Shown piece by piece: positions 1 to 10,637 of a stretch of DNA of 64,000 bases. The notes below the pieces were generated by a model that searched no databases, was not told the DNA's origin, and worked only from the letters and a program-made list of their open reading frames with translations. Source of the DNA: Heterohyrax brucei (Eukaryota; Chordata; Mammalia; Hyracoidea; Procaviidae); NCBI GenBank assembly GCA_028571685.1, contig CM053146.1, forward strand, positions 112,629,431-112,693,430. Direction: 5' to 3'. The position numbers and the translations under genes were made by a program. The first letter of the stretch is position 1; the number at the start of each line of letters is the position of its first letter.

Positions 1-171
1 GTCCTTGCTTCTCAACAGGCATTTGGTAATTCAATTTTAGGTAGTAAGTCAGTCAGTATTAGTACCTTTGACAAGATTGTGAAAAACAACAGAGTTATAT
101 TTAGCCCCTTATTGTCTTTAAAATTTTGTCATCTGTCACTTCCTACTCCTCCTTCAGGTTGCTTAAAACCA

Positions 172-302
172 AAAAAGCCTGTTGCTGTTCTGACTAATAG
201 TGACCCTATAGGGCAGAGTAAAACTGCACCATAGGGTTTCCCAGAATCACCTGGTAAATTCAAACTGCCCACTTTTTGGTTATCAGTGTTATAGCCTCAT
301 AA
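172..302 (-). mobile_element. AfroSINE-type SINE, decayed
   Basis: The + strand shows the reverse of the SINE body: 'gaccctatagggcagagtaa', then 'ccatagggtttccc', then a decayed tRNA-like head reading back to 'gttatagcctcataattccc'. It lies just left of a second SINE of a different type. Old and diverged; it has no coding capacity. Confidence 0.7.
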
Positions 303-435
303 TTCCCTTCATGGATCCAAAGACTCCAACCTCATCTGTGTTTCCCTTTCTTGAAGAGCTTCCATGTATGAAATTGCCTTTTTTTCAAATAATTTATTAC
401 TTTTAGTTTTCTTTGTATTCCTATGTCGATATGAT

Positions 436-793
436 TGTGTGAATGTATGGTATTGTTAGCTGCTCTTGAGTCAGTCCAACTCATGGTGACCCCGTGCACA
501 ATGAAATGAAATACAGCCTGGTCGCGTGCCACTCTGATAATTGGTTGCATGTCAGACTGTTGTGGTCTTTAGGGCTTTCATTGGCTGATTCTTGGAGGTA
601 GACCACCTGGCTTTCTTCCTGGTCCATGTTAATTTAGAATCACTGCCAAAACCTGTTCAGTATCATAGCAACACACAAGCCATGTGACAGATGGGTGGGC
701 GTTGTGCATGAGACACACTGATTAGGAGTCAAACCTGGGTCTTCATCATTGAAGGTGAGAATTCTTCCACTGAACTGTCATTGTCCACATGAG
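436..793 (-). mobile_element. Composite SINE: tRNA-Gly head plus RTE 5' and 3' segments
   Basis: Read on the minus strand, the element starts near 787 with a tRNA-Gly-like head: the A-box region resembles 'agttcagtggaagaattctc' and the B-box region resembles 'ggtttgactcc'. It then passes into sequence matching the RTE 5' end ('ggcttgtgtgttgctatga', 'aaacctg' in inverse context, 'agaatcagccaatgaaagcc'). It finishes with an RTE-like 3' end ('accaggctgtatttcattt', 'atgagttggactgactc', 'agctaacaata'). The final part translates to a short run resembling the RTE C-terminus (DQAVFHFIVHGV). The layout is that of a non-autonomous retroposon mobilised by RTE. It may correspond to a named non-autonomous RTE family, which I could not check. 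Confidence 0.75.
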
Positions 794-1019
794 TGTATGA
801 GTACTTTAGGGTCTTCTTTCCTTTCACAGAAAGTATAAACTGAATTGATTTACTTCTGTATAGAGTATATAGATTGGATTTTTTTGAGCAAGAAGTCTGT
901 TTTGTGTTTCTTTTTAAAATGCAAGGAATTTAATAGCCTGCAGTAGCAGTGTGTACCTATGTTTAGGTAGATGAGCGGGAATAACCTCAAAATTATATAA
1001 GCTTATTCATAGACTATTT

Positions 1020-1300
1020 TATTTTTATTGCACTTTAAATAAAGGTTTACAGAAGAAACTAGTTTCTCATTAAACAATTAATGCACATATAATTTTGTGA
1101 TGTAGGTTACCAACCCCATGACATGTCAGCACTCTCCGCTTCTCAGTCTTTGGTTTCCCATTACCAGCTTTCCCATCCCCTGCTGCCTTTTTGTCCCTGG
1201 GCCAGTGTGCTCATTTAGTCTTGTTTTATGGGCCTGTCTAATCTTTGGCTGAAAGGTGTGACTTCAGTGTTGAGTTAAAACCATGTCCCGGTATTCATAG
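1020..1300 (-). mobile_element. Old L1 3' UTR fragment (minus)
   Basis: 'ggtttacagaagaaactag', 'gacatgtcagcactctccgc' and 'ggcctgtctaatctttggct' recur at 14.2 kb and 19.3 kb in the same order. I read the shared block as the 3' UTR of an older L1 family on the minus strand. It stops before the SINE at 1348. Confidence 0.6.
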
Positions 1301-1347
1301 ACTTTTGATAAGTTATAGTTGAATTTTTATAGGACTGGTTAACAGAT

Positions 1348-1500
1348 GGGAACCCTGGTGGCGTAGTAGTTAAGTGCTGTATCTGCTAACTGGAAGTTGA
1401 GCAGTTCATATCTGCCACTTGGAAACTCTGTGGGGCAGTTCTGCTCTGACCTATAGAGTCACTATGAGTTGAAATCCACTCGATGGCAGTGGCTTTGGCT
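1348..1500 (+). mobile_element. AfroSINE, full-length, with target-site duplication
   Basis: Begins 'gggaaccctggtggcgtagt', carries a tRNA-like promoter region ('ttaagtgctgtatctgctaac'-type text followed by 'agcagttcatatctgcc'), and ends with the RTE-like tail 'tatgagttgaaatccactcg'. It is flanked by near-identical 12-bp repeats: tggttaacagat at 1336-1347 and tggttaatagat at 1501-1512. This is the clearest target-site duplication of any SINE in the window. Confidence 0.88.
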
Positions 1501-1512
1501 TGGTTAATAGAT

Positions 1513-1984
1513 TGACTTCCTGAAATAGAATATGGGATAACGCATTCTACTTTGACTTTCCTATCACTTTGTGTATTATTTCCTTCCCTTGATATAAAGA
1601 TCCTAGAAATTAAAGTTATATATTAAATTCATAGTATTATCCCATTAGTCATGGGATGTAATACACATAATAGGCAGTCAGTCAGCAGTGCTGAGTATCA
1701 TAAAAACATACACAAATATACTAGAGCCTGTGCTCTGGATTTCTCTAAATACATCTTGTAAGTTATTTCTGTTAGATGTTTTAAGTGACATGCTTTCTAA
1801 GCATTACTTGGAATGCCATTATGCAGTCATTAGCTTGCAAGGAGTCTAGTTTCAATTTTTATTTTTATACACATATTTTGACAGAAATTTTGGACAACAA
1901 AGGACTTAGATTTTAATAGTACACAAATAATTCACTCTTCTTAAATATACAAGCATATGCATTTTGACAGACTTACACAGTCAT
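1513..1984. other. AT-rich sequence without recognised element
   Basis: No open frame, RNA gene or repeat family is recognised in this stretch. Confidence 0.5.
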
Positions 1985-2112
1985 TGATGTAGTGTTTAAG
2001 AGCTATGGCTGCTAACTGGAAGATCAGCAGTTAAAGTTGAGCAGGTACTCTTTTGAAACTATGGGGCAGTTCTGTTCTGTAATACAGGAATACTGTGGGT
2101 TACAATTGACTT
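1985..2112 (+). mobile_element. AfroSINE, degraded
   Basis: 'tgtagtgtttaagagctatg', 'gctgctaactggaagatcag' and 'actatggggcagttctgttc' follow the AfroSINE order, with a ruined tail running into two poly-T runs near 2111 and 2133. Confidence 0.65.
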
Positions 2113-2359
2113 TTTTTTTTTTACAATTGATTTTTTTTTTTTTTAATTATGTGGTCTTGAAATTACCACAGTGAAAAGAATTATCCGTGTATTTTTTTGT
2201 AGTCACTCACCTCTCGCCGCTCCAAGACTTCTGCAAACACTGATGATGTTTTTCATTGTTTTTGACTTTCGGAGTGCTGGGATTCATGCGTCACACCATA
2301 CACGAACCGAAACCATACAGTTATTAGAAGGTGATACAGGGGCAACACTGTGAGGCCTA
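2113..2359. other. Unassigned interval with slightly more CpG
   Basis: Holds a 60-codon open frame (2171-2353, +) that has no recognisable similarity. The stretch has a few CpG dinucleotides ('cctctcgccgctcc', 'cacgaaccgaaacc') unusual against the local background. No gene can be supported. Confidence 0.35.
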
Positions 2360-3232
2360 GCTTTTAGTGGTAAATTACCTTGTATAAAAACAAAAGCACA
2401 AATAGTAAAGAATAACATAAATGAGACCTCATAAAAATTAAGAACTGTTGTTCATCAAAAGACTACAAAAAAAAATTGAAAAGAAAAGCTACTAACTGGG
2501 AGAGCATCTTAGAAATTCTTTATCCAGTTGCAAAAAAAACATGAGCAGGACTATTGCTGTTGAGTTGATTTTGACTCAGCAGCCTTATAGGACGGTATAG
2601 AATGTCCTCACATAGACAGATTTGAACTGCTGAGCTTTCAGTTAGTGGCTGTAGCATTTAGTCACTGTGCCACTGTGGCTGTCTATATTCATTAAGATTC
2701 TAATAATCAAAATGTATATAAAGCTTCAACAACTTGACAGTGACAACTCAGCCTAATCATAAAATGGTAAAAGGACGTACATTGACCACAAAACACATGA
2801 AGAGATCATTAGGCTTCAGAGAGATGCAAATCAGAACCACAGTGAGATAAATCATTTTACTAGGATGGTGGAGATAACAAATAAAAAACAGGAAATAACA
2901 AGTGTTCGCAAAGATCTGAGGAAATTGGAACCCGTATCAATTGATGGTAGCAGTGCAAAATGGTGCAGCCAATGTGGAAGACAATGTGGCAGTTCCTTAG
3001 AAAACTAAATGTAGAGTTGCTGTGTGATCCAGCAGTTACATTCCTAGGCCCAGACCCACAAAACCTGAAAGCAGAGACTCAGAGACTTGTGTACCAGTGT
3101 TCATTGCAGTGTTATTCAAAGTAGCTCGAAGGTAAAAACAGTCTAAATGCCAGTCAGGATATGAATGGAAACACAAAACTGTGGCACGGAACTAAAAGGG
3201 AATACTTAGTACACAGCGAGCAGGAGAAACAG
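2360..3232 (+). mobile_element. L1 ORF2 3' remnant (plus)
   Basis: Plus-strand L1 text: 'gttgttcatcaaaagactac', 'gagatgcaaatcagaaccac', 'atggtgcagccaatgtggaa' and 'ctgtgtgatccagcagttac' in the order of the L1 ORF2 C-terminal region. Many stops and frameshifts. It is split by a minus SINE (2551-2690) and truncated on the right by the RTE beginning near 3233. Confidence 0.75.
2551..2690 (-). mobile_element. AfroSINE inserted in L1 remnant
   Basis: 'ctgttgagttgattttgact' is the reverse of the RTE-like SINE tail; 'ctgagctttcagttagtggc' and 'cactgtgccactgtggctgt' are the reverse of its tRNA-like head. L1 sequence continues on both sides. Confidence 0.75.
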
Positions 3233-4477
3233 AATCTCAATGTTGTTTTTATGTTGTCACTGAGTCGATTTGAACTCATAGCAACTCTCAACCCTCTGTA
3301 CAGCAAAACAGTGTACTGCCTATTTCTGTGCCTCCACAAGTCGTTACTATATTTGAGCCCATTTTGCAGCCCCTGTGTCAGTTCATCTCGTTTAAGGTCT
3401 TCCTCTTTTTCACTGATCCTCTGTTTAACAAGCGTGATGTCCTTCTCCAGGGACTGATCCCTCCTGATGACATATCCAGAGTACATGAGATGAAGCTTCA
3501 CCATTCTTGCTTCCAAGGAGCACTCTGGCTGTGCTTCTTTCAAGACAGACTTGTTCCTTCTTCTGGTTACCCAAGATACATTCTCCTTTCTTCACCGTCA
3601 CTGTACTTCTAAGACATGAATTCTTCTTTGGTCTTCCTTGTTCATTGTCCAACTTTCGTATGCACATGAAGTGATTGAAAATGCCATGTACTGGTTCAGG
3701 TACAACTTGATACATCTTTGCTTTTTAACATTTTTAACGTAGAACTCTTGCAGCAGATGTGGCTAGTACAACATGTCATTTGATTTCTTGACTGCTGCTT
3801 CCGTGGATGTTGATTGTGGATCCAAGTAAAATGAAACCCTTGACAACTTCTGATCTTTTTCTTATTTATCATGATGTTTCTTATTGGTCCTAAGTGAGGA
3901 TTTTCATTTTCTTTACGTTGAGGTATATTCCCTACTGAAGGCTGTAGTGTTTGTGGTCTTCCAGTCTTCATTAAATTCTTCAAGTCTTCTTTCATTTCAG
4001 CAGGCAATGTTGTGTCTTTTGCACATTGCAAGTTGTTAATGAGTCTTCATCCAATGTGGATGCTGTGTACCTCATATGGTTCAGGTTCTCAAATTATGTG
4101 TTCAGCATACAGATTTAACAAGTGTAATGAAAGGATAGAACCATGAAACACGCCTTTCCTGATTTTAAAGCTCACTTTATCCCCTTGTTCTGTTCAAATG
4201 ACTGCCTGTTGGTCTGTGTACATGTTCCACATAAGCACAATGAACTGTTTTGGAATTTCTACTCTTTGCAGTGTGATCTATAATTCATTATGATCCACAC
4301 AGTTTAATGTCTTTGCAGGTGCAGTAAAATATAGATAGACATCTTTATGGTATGTTCTGTTTCAGCCAAGATACATATTATCTCAGCAGTGATGTACCTA
4401 GTTCCACATCCGCTTCTGAATTCAGCTTGAATTTTTGGCAGTTCCTTTTTGATACATTGCTGCAGCTGATTTTTTTT
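3233..4477 (-). mobile_element. RTE (BovB-clade) LINE, 3' half
   Basis: The minus strand encodes the RTE C-terminal region. The 3154-3543 frame contains 'QPECSLEARMVKLHLMYSGY' and 'VIRRDQSLEKDITL', the usual RTE C-terminal signature (SLEA.M..L...YFGHV.RRDQSLEKDIMLG). Further right lie reverse-transcriptase remnants (e.g. 3990-4370) with several frameshifts. Together with 4985-7560 it forms one almost full-length element, 3' end at the left. An L1 3' end interrupts it at 4478. Confidence 0.85.
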
Positions 4478-4984
4478 TTTTTTTTAGTTGTGATTGCATG
4501 AAAGTTCATAATACAATTCAAACCAGCATGCCAACCTATCTTCAACTCCCTCTGCTCTCCTTGCCCGGTGATAGCACACTCCTCCTTTCCATTCATGTTC
4601 TCTTAACAATCTCCTGTTCCTTCCTCTCCATCCTTTCCACTTCCCTTTACTAAGAGGCCAGTGGGGTGACATCCTGTAGATGTATAGAACCATAAAGTGC
4701 ACACACAATATGGTCACTCTGCGTCCCCAAGTCCAATCCATTCCTGTCCAAAGAGTTAGGCTCAGTAGTGATCTATGATGAGGGGCAGCATCAGGCCTAG
4801 GGGTCATGCTCCCAGGGGAACTCTCAGGCCTCTGGGCCATGAGTTGTGGTCTTTTAGTGGAGTTCTTAGGGTAGACCTCCTTTTTTCTATGTTAACCACT
4901 GGGACTCAACATTGTGAGCCCTGTCATGGCTGTCATTGGTGGTGGCCAGGCACCATCTGGTTTGCAACTGTTTTTGAATGATCT
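4478..4984 (-). mobile_element. 5'-truncated L1 3' end inserted in RTE
   Basis: A 16-18 nt poly-T run near 4471-4486 (the poly-A tail on the minus strand) is followed by the shared L1 3' UTR: 'cggtgatagcacactcctcc', 'tagaaccataaagtgcacac', 'gtggtggccaggcaccatct'. RTE text stops at 'gctgcagctg' on the left and resumes at 'gcaactgtttttgaatgatc' on the right, giving a probable short imperfect target duplication (gcagctg/gcaactg). This L1 therefore postdates the RTE. Confidence 0.85.
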
Positions 4985-5204
4985 TCAGTAAAATTTTACT
5001 TGTGTGTGATATTCGTGATTATTACTTGCTAATTTCTGCGTGTGGTTGGATTACCTTTCTTGGGAATAGGCATAAATATGGATTTCTTCCAGTTGATTAG
5101 CTGTATCCCAAGTTTCTTGATACTGAGGAGTGAGCACTTATAGTGCTGCTCCATTTGTTAAATATCTCAGCTGGTGTTCTGTTAATTCCTAGAGTGTTGT
5201 CTTT

Positions 5205-5352
5205 CATGTAGTGGTTCAGTGTTACATCTGCTAACTGAAGGTCAGCAGTGTGAATCCACTAGGTACTCCTTGGAAGCTGTGTGGGGGCAGTTTTACTCTT
5301 TCGTATAGGGTTACTGTGAGTCAAAATTGAATGTAACAATGGGTTTGTTTTT
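5205..5352 (+). mobile_element. AfroSINE inside RTE
   Basis: 'tgtagtggttcagtgttaca', 'ctgctaactgaaggtcagca', 'tgggggcagttttactcttt' and 'gggttactgtgagtcaaaat' give the complete order head to tail. RTE text ('gtcttt' then 'tcagtgccttcagtgcagct') continues on both sides. Confidence 0.8.
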
Positions 5353-5992
5353 GTCAGTGCCTTCAGTGCAGCTTGGATTTTGTCCTTCAGTGTCATTGAT
5401 TCCTGGTCTTAGGCTGCCTCTTGAAATGGTTGACCACCAATTCTTTTTGGTATAATGAGTATATTCCTTCCATGTGCTTTTGGTGCATCTTGGGTTGTGT
5501 AGTATTATCACTGTAGAAACCTTCAGTAATGTAAACTGAGGTTTGAATTTTTCCTTCAGTTCTTCCAGCTTGAGAAATGCGAGGCTTTGTTCTTCCTTTT
5601 TGGTTTTCTAGCTTGAACTCTTTGCACATGTCATTACAATGCTTTGTCTTCTCGAGCTGCCTTTGGAAATTTTCTGTTCAACTCTTTTACTTCATGATTT
5701 CTTTTTCAAGAGCAACTTTAAGAGTCTCTTCTGACTTTCATTTTGGTGTTTTCTTTCTTTCCTGTCCTTTAATAAACTCTTAGTTTCTTCACGTATGATG
5801 TCCCTGATGTCATTCCACAGCCCATCTGGTCATTGGTCATTAGTGTTCAACACATCAAATGTATTCTTGAGATGGTCTCTGTAAACTCAGGTGAAATATA
5901 CTCAGAGCCCTACTTTGGCTGTCATGGACTTTTTCTAATTTTCTTCAGTTTCAACTTGAATTTGCATATGAGCAACTGATGGTTGGCAGTTG

Positions 5993-6185
5993 GCCCCTGA
6001 CCTTGTTCTAAGTATTACTCCAGTTGATGTGATTTCTGTGTGTTTCGTCTGGTACAGTCAGCCCCTGACCTTGTTCTGAGTGATACTCAAGTTGATGTGA
6101 TTTCTGTGTGTTCTGTCTGGTCCAGTCGGCCACTGACCTTGTTCTGAGTGATACTCAAGTTGATATGATTTCTGTGTGTCTGGTG
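5993..6185. repeat. Tandem triplication, 68-bp unit
   Basis: The block starting 'cccctgaccttgttct' at about 5994 recurs at 6062 and 6130, each followed by 'gttgatgtgatttctgtgtg' or a close variant. The spacing is 68 bp twice. Other RTE copies in the window have this block once. Confidence 0.9.
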
Positions 6186-6904
6186 AGGCCCATACGAGTA
6201 ATTGCCATTTGATCGTAAAAGGTATTTGCAGTGAAGAAGTCATTAGTCTAGAAAAATTCTGCCCTGTGATATCCAGCATAGTTTCTGTCACCAAGGCCAC
6301 ATTTTCCAGTTACCAGTCCTTCACTGTTTCCACCTTTCACATTTCGGTCATCAGTAACTATCAGTGCTTCCTGATTGTGTATTTGATCAATTTCAGACTG
6401 CAGAAGTTGAGAAAGTTTTCAGTTTCTTTGTCTTTGGTCTTTTTGGTTGTTACGTAAATATGAGTAATAGTTGCATTAACTAGTTTTCCTTGTAGGTGTA
6501 TGTGTGTATATATATGTGTATGTTATCACTGACAGTTTTATACTTCAGAATAGATCCTGAAATGTTCTTTTTGACAAGGATGTGACATCATTCCTTTTGA
6601 AGTTGTCATTCCCAGCATAGTATGATTGGTTGATTAAAAGTGTCTTAATACCAGTCCATTTCAGCTCAGTAATACCTGGGACATCAGTGTTTAAGCATTC
6701 CATTTCACTTTTGATGGTTTCCAGTATTCCTAGATTCGTAGTTCGTACATTTCTTGTTGTGATTATTGTTAATATGGCTATCTGCAGCTGTTTCTTTTCA
6801 TTTTGAGTTGGGTCCTAAAATGTAGGTCCTAAAAGCATGACTCCATCTATGTCATTACAGTGGAGTGTACTTTGTGGAGGCACCTCTTCCTCTGTCATCT
6901 TTTA

Positions 6905-7365
6905 AGGCTGAATTCTCTAGAAAGCAAAACCAATGAAGCACATAAAGATTTATAGAGAGATTTGTATCAAGGAAATAGCTCACGTGATTATAGAGACTGG
7001 AATGTCCCAAGTCCCATGAACTTGAATTTGCATAGCTACAGGGGCTGGTAAACCCCAGATCTGTGGGTCAGAGACCAGGGTTCCTGTTTTGGGGCTGTGA
7101 AGGTTGACAGATTCCAAGATCTACAGATAAGCTGATAGCTGAAGTCCCAAGGGCTGATCCAGAGTAAGCAAAAAGTCAGAATGTCTCCTTATATATGGAT
7201 GCAGGCCACACCTCCAAGAAAATTCTCTTTAAATTGACTGGCTACTAACAGCAGATGCAATCATGGGAATGGTTACATATAAACACTGAGAATCATTGCC
7301 CAAACAAGTCAACACATAATCCTAACCATCCTAAACCTGAGGGATTGATCTTCCAACACTATCAC
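6905..7365. mobile_element. Older interspersed repeat inserted in RTE 5' region, class unknown
   Basis: Begins 'ctgaattctctagaaagcaa', contains 'gatttatagagagatttgta' and 'gatctgtgggtcagagacca'. RTE sequence lies directly on both sides ('cctctgtcatcttttaaggc' left; 'cataaaattttcactgatta' right). The text resembles a widespread mammalian repeat that I cannot name with certainty. It holds no coding frame. Confidence 0.55.
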
Positions 7366-7560
7366 ACGGTGTGTTCCTTTACTATTCATAAAATTTTCAC
7401 TGATTAATTCTTTCCAGAAGTAGACTGGTGGATCCTTCCTTCTAGTATATCTTAGCCTGGAAGCTCAGCTGAAACTTGTCCACTATGGGTAATCTTACTG
7501 GTGTTTGAATACTGGTAGCATAGCTTCCAGCATCGTAGTATGACAAACTGACAGATGCGT
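7366..7560 (-). mobile_element. RTE LINE, 5' terminal part
   Basis: Reverse of the RTE 5' end: 'ccagaagtagactggtggat', 'ggaagctcagctgaaacttg', 'tagcatagcttccagcatcg', ending at 'gacaaactgacagatgcgtg'. This marks the 5' end of the minus-strand RTE that begins at 3233, making it close to full length apart from insertions. Confidence 0.85.
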
Positions 7561-8466
7561 GGGGATTTGTTATAGAGGTGTTGGATTTTCCTGTGGATTT
7601 TAGAAATTAGACCGTTGTTAGAGATACCATTGCCAGCTTTTTCCCCAGTCTGTTTCTTCTCTGTTTCCTCTTTTGGTGAGCCTAAGTGTTTAACTTGCAG
7701 AAAATCTCACTTACCTATGTTCTGATGTTTCTGTGTATTGTTCATTATGATTTGTATTCTATCTGTACAGTGTATTTGGGCCTCTAGCATTGATAATATT
7801 TTTTCTTTTTTGATTTTTTTGGTTTTGTTTTACATGTAGATCTTTTTAAATTCGTTTTTGTGCATAAGCCAAGCCAAGTGCTGTCTAGTTGGATCCGACT
7901 ATCATTCAGTTTTGCCGGCACCATTTATTAAAAAGACTGTCTTTCCTGCTTAATGAACTTTGAACATTAATCAGAGGTTTAGGTGTCCATAAGTGAATGG
8001 TTTTACATCTGGATTCTTGATTCTGTTCCATTAGTCAGTTTGTTATTGTGCTAGTATCAGGCTGTGTTGACTGCTGTAGTTGTCTAGTAGTTTCTGAGCT
8101 CAGGTAGGGGAAGTCGCCCACTTTGTTGTTCAGTAATGACTTACTTATTCAAGGCTTCTTTGCTTGCCATGTAAATTTAATGATTAGTCATTAAAGAATG
8201 TTGTTGGTGTTTGGGTTGGAATTGCATTGTATTTCAAGATTGCTTTGGGTAGAAATGACATTTTCATAATGTTGATTCTACCCATCCGTGAGCATAGTGT
8301 TTTTTTCTAGTTTCGTAGTTCTTGTTTGGTTTCTTGTAGAAGTGTTTTGTAGTTTTCTTTGTATAGGCCTTTTATGTCCCTAGTTAGATTTGTTTCTAAG
8401 TAGTTTATTTTTTTTGGGGCTGTTTAAATAGTACTGCTCTCTTGATTTTTCTTTTTGTAGTTGTCT

Positions 8467-8736
8467 TTATTGGTGTATAGGAATCCACCTGATTTTCCTA
8501 ATATTTATGTTGTATTGTGCAACCCTGCTGAAACTGTCTGTTAGTTTCCATAGTCTTCTTGTGGAATCTTTTGGATTCTGTATGTATTGTATCGTATCAT
8601 CCATGAATAGGTATAATTTTTCTTCTTCTTTACCGAATTGGCTGCCTTTTATTTCTTTTTCTGGCCTTATTGTTCTATCTTGGACTTGTGACATAATGTT
8701 AAATAGGAGCAGTAATAGATGGCTTCCTTGTCTCAT
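8467..8736 (-). pseudogene. L1 ORF2 reverse transcriptase remnant
   Basis: The 89-codon minus frame has 'LLFNIMSQVQDRTIRPEKEI' and 'LYLFMDDTIQYIQNPKDST'. These match the L1 RT block around the catalytic FADD motif, here FMDD, so both catalytic aspartates remain while the alanine is replaced. The region is open only locally; stops and frameshifts lie on both sides. Confidence 0.85.
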
Positions 8737-8799
8737 TTTGTTCTCAAGGTGAATGTTTTCAGCCTCTTTCTATTGAGAATGTTGTTGACTGTTGATTTT

Positions 8800-8872
8800 G
8801 TATAAAAACTGTTGCTGTTGAGTCCAGCTCAGAACAATATAGAACAGAGTAGAAGTATTCATGAGGTTGTAG
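8800..8872 (-). mobile_element. AfroSINE fragment in L1
   Basis: 'ctgttgctgttgagtccagc' and 'agaacagagtagaagtattc' resemble the reversed SINE tail and body. Short and diverged. Confidence 0.5.
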
Positions 8873-10491
8873 GTCTACTTTATCATATTGAGGAATTTCC
8901 CTTCTATTCCTATTTTATTGAATGTTTTTATTAGAAATATGTATTGGACTTGATCAAATGCCTTTTTGTTATTGATTGAGATAATAATGAGTCTTTTTGT
9001 GTTATTATGAGGTAGATTACACTGATTTTGTAATGTCACATCATCCTTGCATGCCCAGTGTGAATCCTGATTAACTGTGTTATATTAATCTTTTGATATG
9101 TTGTTGAATTCTATTGGCTAGAGTTTAAAAAAAAAATTGTATCTGTTTTCATCAGAGATACTGATCTGTTATTATTTATTTATTTTGAGATGTCTATGCT
9201 TGGTTTCAGTATTGGGGTTATGCTGGCTTCATAGAGTGAAGTGGAAGTGTCCGTTTTATATGTTCTGAAATAATTTGATACTTGTGTGAGCTCTTGTTTG
9301 AATGGTAGAATTCTTCAGTGAAGCCATTTGGGCCAGAAATTTTGTTTTGTTGAGAGTCTTCTTGTAAATTATTTTTTCAGCTTTTTTTCTTCTTAGGATC
9401 TGTTCATATTTTCTACCTCAGTTCATGTTAGTTTTGGTGGGTATTGAGTTTTTCGAAATTTGTCCCTTTCCTCTAGGTTTTCAAATTTGTTGAGTATGAT
9501 TTTTCATAGTACTCTGTTATGATCCTTTTTGTTTCAGTTGAGTTTGTTGTATTGTACCCCATTTTATTTCTTATTTGGCTTATTTGCTTCCTCTCCTATT
9601 TTTCTTTTGTCAGTTTGGCCAGTGGTTTGTTGATCCTTTCCAGGAACCTACTTTTGTTTTTGTTGATTATTTCTATTTTTCTGTTTTACATTGGATTTGC
9701 TCTGATCTTCATTGTTTGCTTTTCTGGTGGCTGTTGACTTCTTTTGTTGGTGTCTATTTGTATGCGTGGTATAGCTAATGTTTTGATTTTTTTTCTTTTT
9801 TTGTGTGTGTGTGTTTTCATCCACTGCTATAATCTCTGATCACCGCTTTTGCACTGTTGCAAAAGTTATGATACAATGTGTTTTCTTTCTTGTTTGATTC
9901 TGCAGTTTTTTGATTCCTTCTTTCTGTTTCTCTTCTTACCCACTAGGTTTAAAGCAAGATGTTACTCATTTTCTATGTATTCAGATTTTTTCCCTTTCTC
10001 TTCCTGTTATTAATTTCTGCTTTGATGGTATTTTGATCAGAGAAGATGCACTGTATTATCTCATTGTTTTGGATTTTGTGGAAGGTTTCTTTGTGGCCTT
10101 AGATGTCATCTCTTCTGGAGACTTTTCATGTGTTTTGAAAAAGATGAAGTGTTCTCTGTATGTCTGTTAGGTCAAATTGGTTGATTATGACTTTTAGATC
10201 TTCTCTGTTGAGTTTATTTCTAGATGGTCTGTCTTTTACTAAGAATGGTGTGTTGAAGTTTCCTACTGTTATTGTGAAACTGTCAGTTTCTCTTTCTGGT
10301 GCAGTTTAGAGTTTATTTTATGTATTTTGTAGACATTGGGTGTGTAGATATTTATTATCATTATGTCCTCATGGTGATTGTCACTTTAGTCATTACATAA
10401 TGTCCTTCATTGTCATTCATGGTAGGTTTTGTTTTAAAGTCTATTTTATTGGAGATTAGTACTGCTACTTCTCTTTCATTACTGTTTGCTT

Positions 10492-10630
10492 GAAATATAT
10501 TTTGCCTTTTGACTTTTTAAAAATATACTTAGTGTTTGTAAGTTGTGTCTCTTGTGTCTCTTGAAATATATTTTGTCTTTTGATTTTTTAAAAATATATT
10601 TATGTGTTTGTAAGTTGTGTCTCTTGTAAA
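10492..10630. repeat. Tandem duplication, about 71-bp unit, in L1
   Basis: 'gaaatatattttgccttttg' at 10492 recurs as 'gaaatatattttgtcttttg' at 10563. Each is followed by 'ttttttaaaaatatatttat'-like text and 'gtttgtaagttgtgtctctt'. Confidence 0.85.
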
Positions 10631-10637
10631 CAAAATA

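Larger units (their letters stand above)
4985..6904 (-). mobile_element. RTE LINE, central part with nested SINE and tandem triplication
   Basis: Continues the RTE of 3233-4477: linker ('ccagcttgagaaatgcgagg' region at 5566-5585), then the endonuclease domain at 5900-6760 (minus). All frames are broken. An AfroSINE-like segment sits at 5205-5352. Within the endonuclease-to-RT part, positions 5993-6185 hold about 2.8 copies of a 68-bp unit. The element runs on to 7560 beyond an inserted older repeat. Confidence 0.85.
7570..10637 (-). mobile_element. Long minus-strand L1, ORF2 part
   Basis: Reverse of L1 ORF2 from the C-terminal region on the left to the RT and endonuclease regions on the right ('aaattagaccgttgttagag', 'tcttgacttgtgacataatg'-type text). 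All frames are broken. A small reversed SINE remnant lies near 8800-8872. The element continues beyond a mariner insertion (10638-11388) to about 13660. Confidence 0.85.

Noticed and set aside
716..787. Possible genuine tRNA-Gly gene
   Set aside because: The A- and B-box similarity is clear, but the fold is degraded and the sequence is fused to RTE segments; it is a SINE head.
2171..2353. 60-codon frame in a CpG-containing interval
   Set aside because: Too short, no motif, and no splice context; the CpGs alone do not support a promoter.
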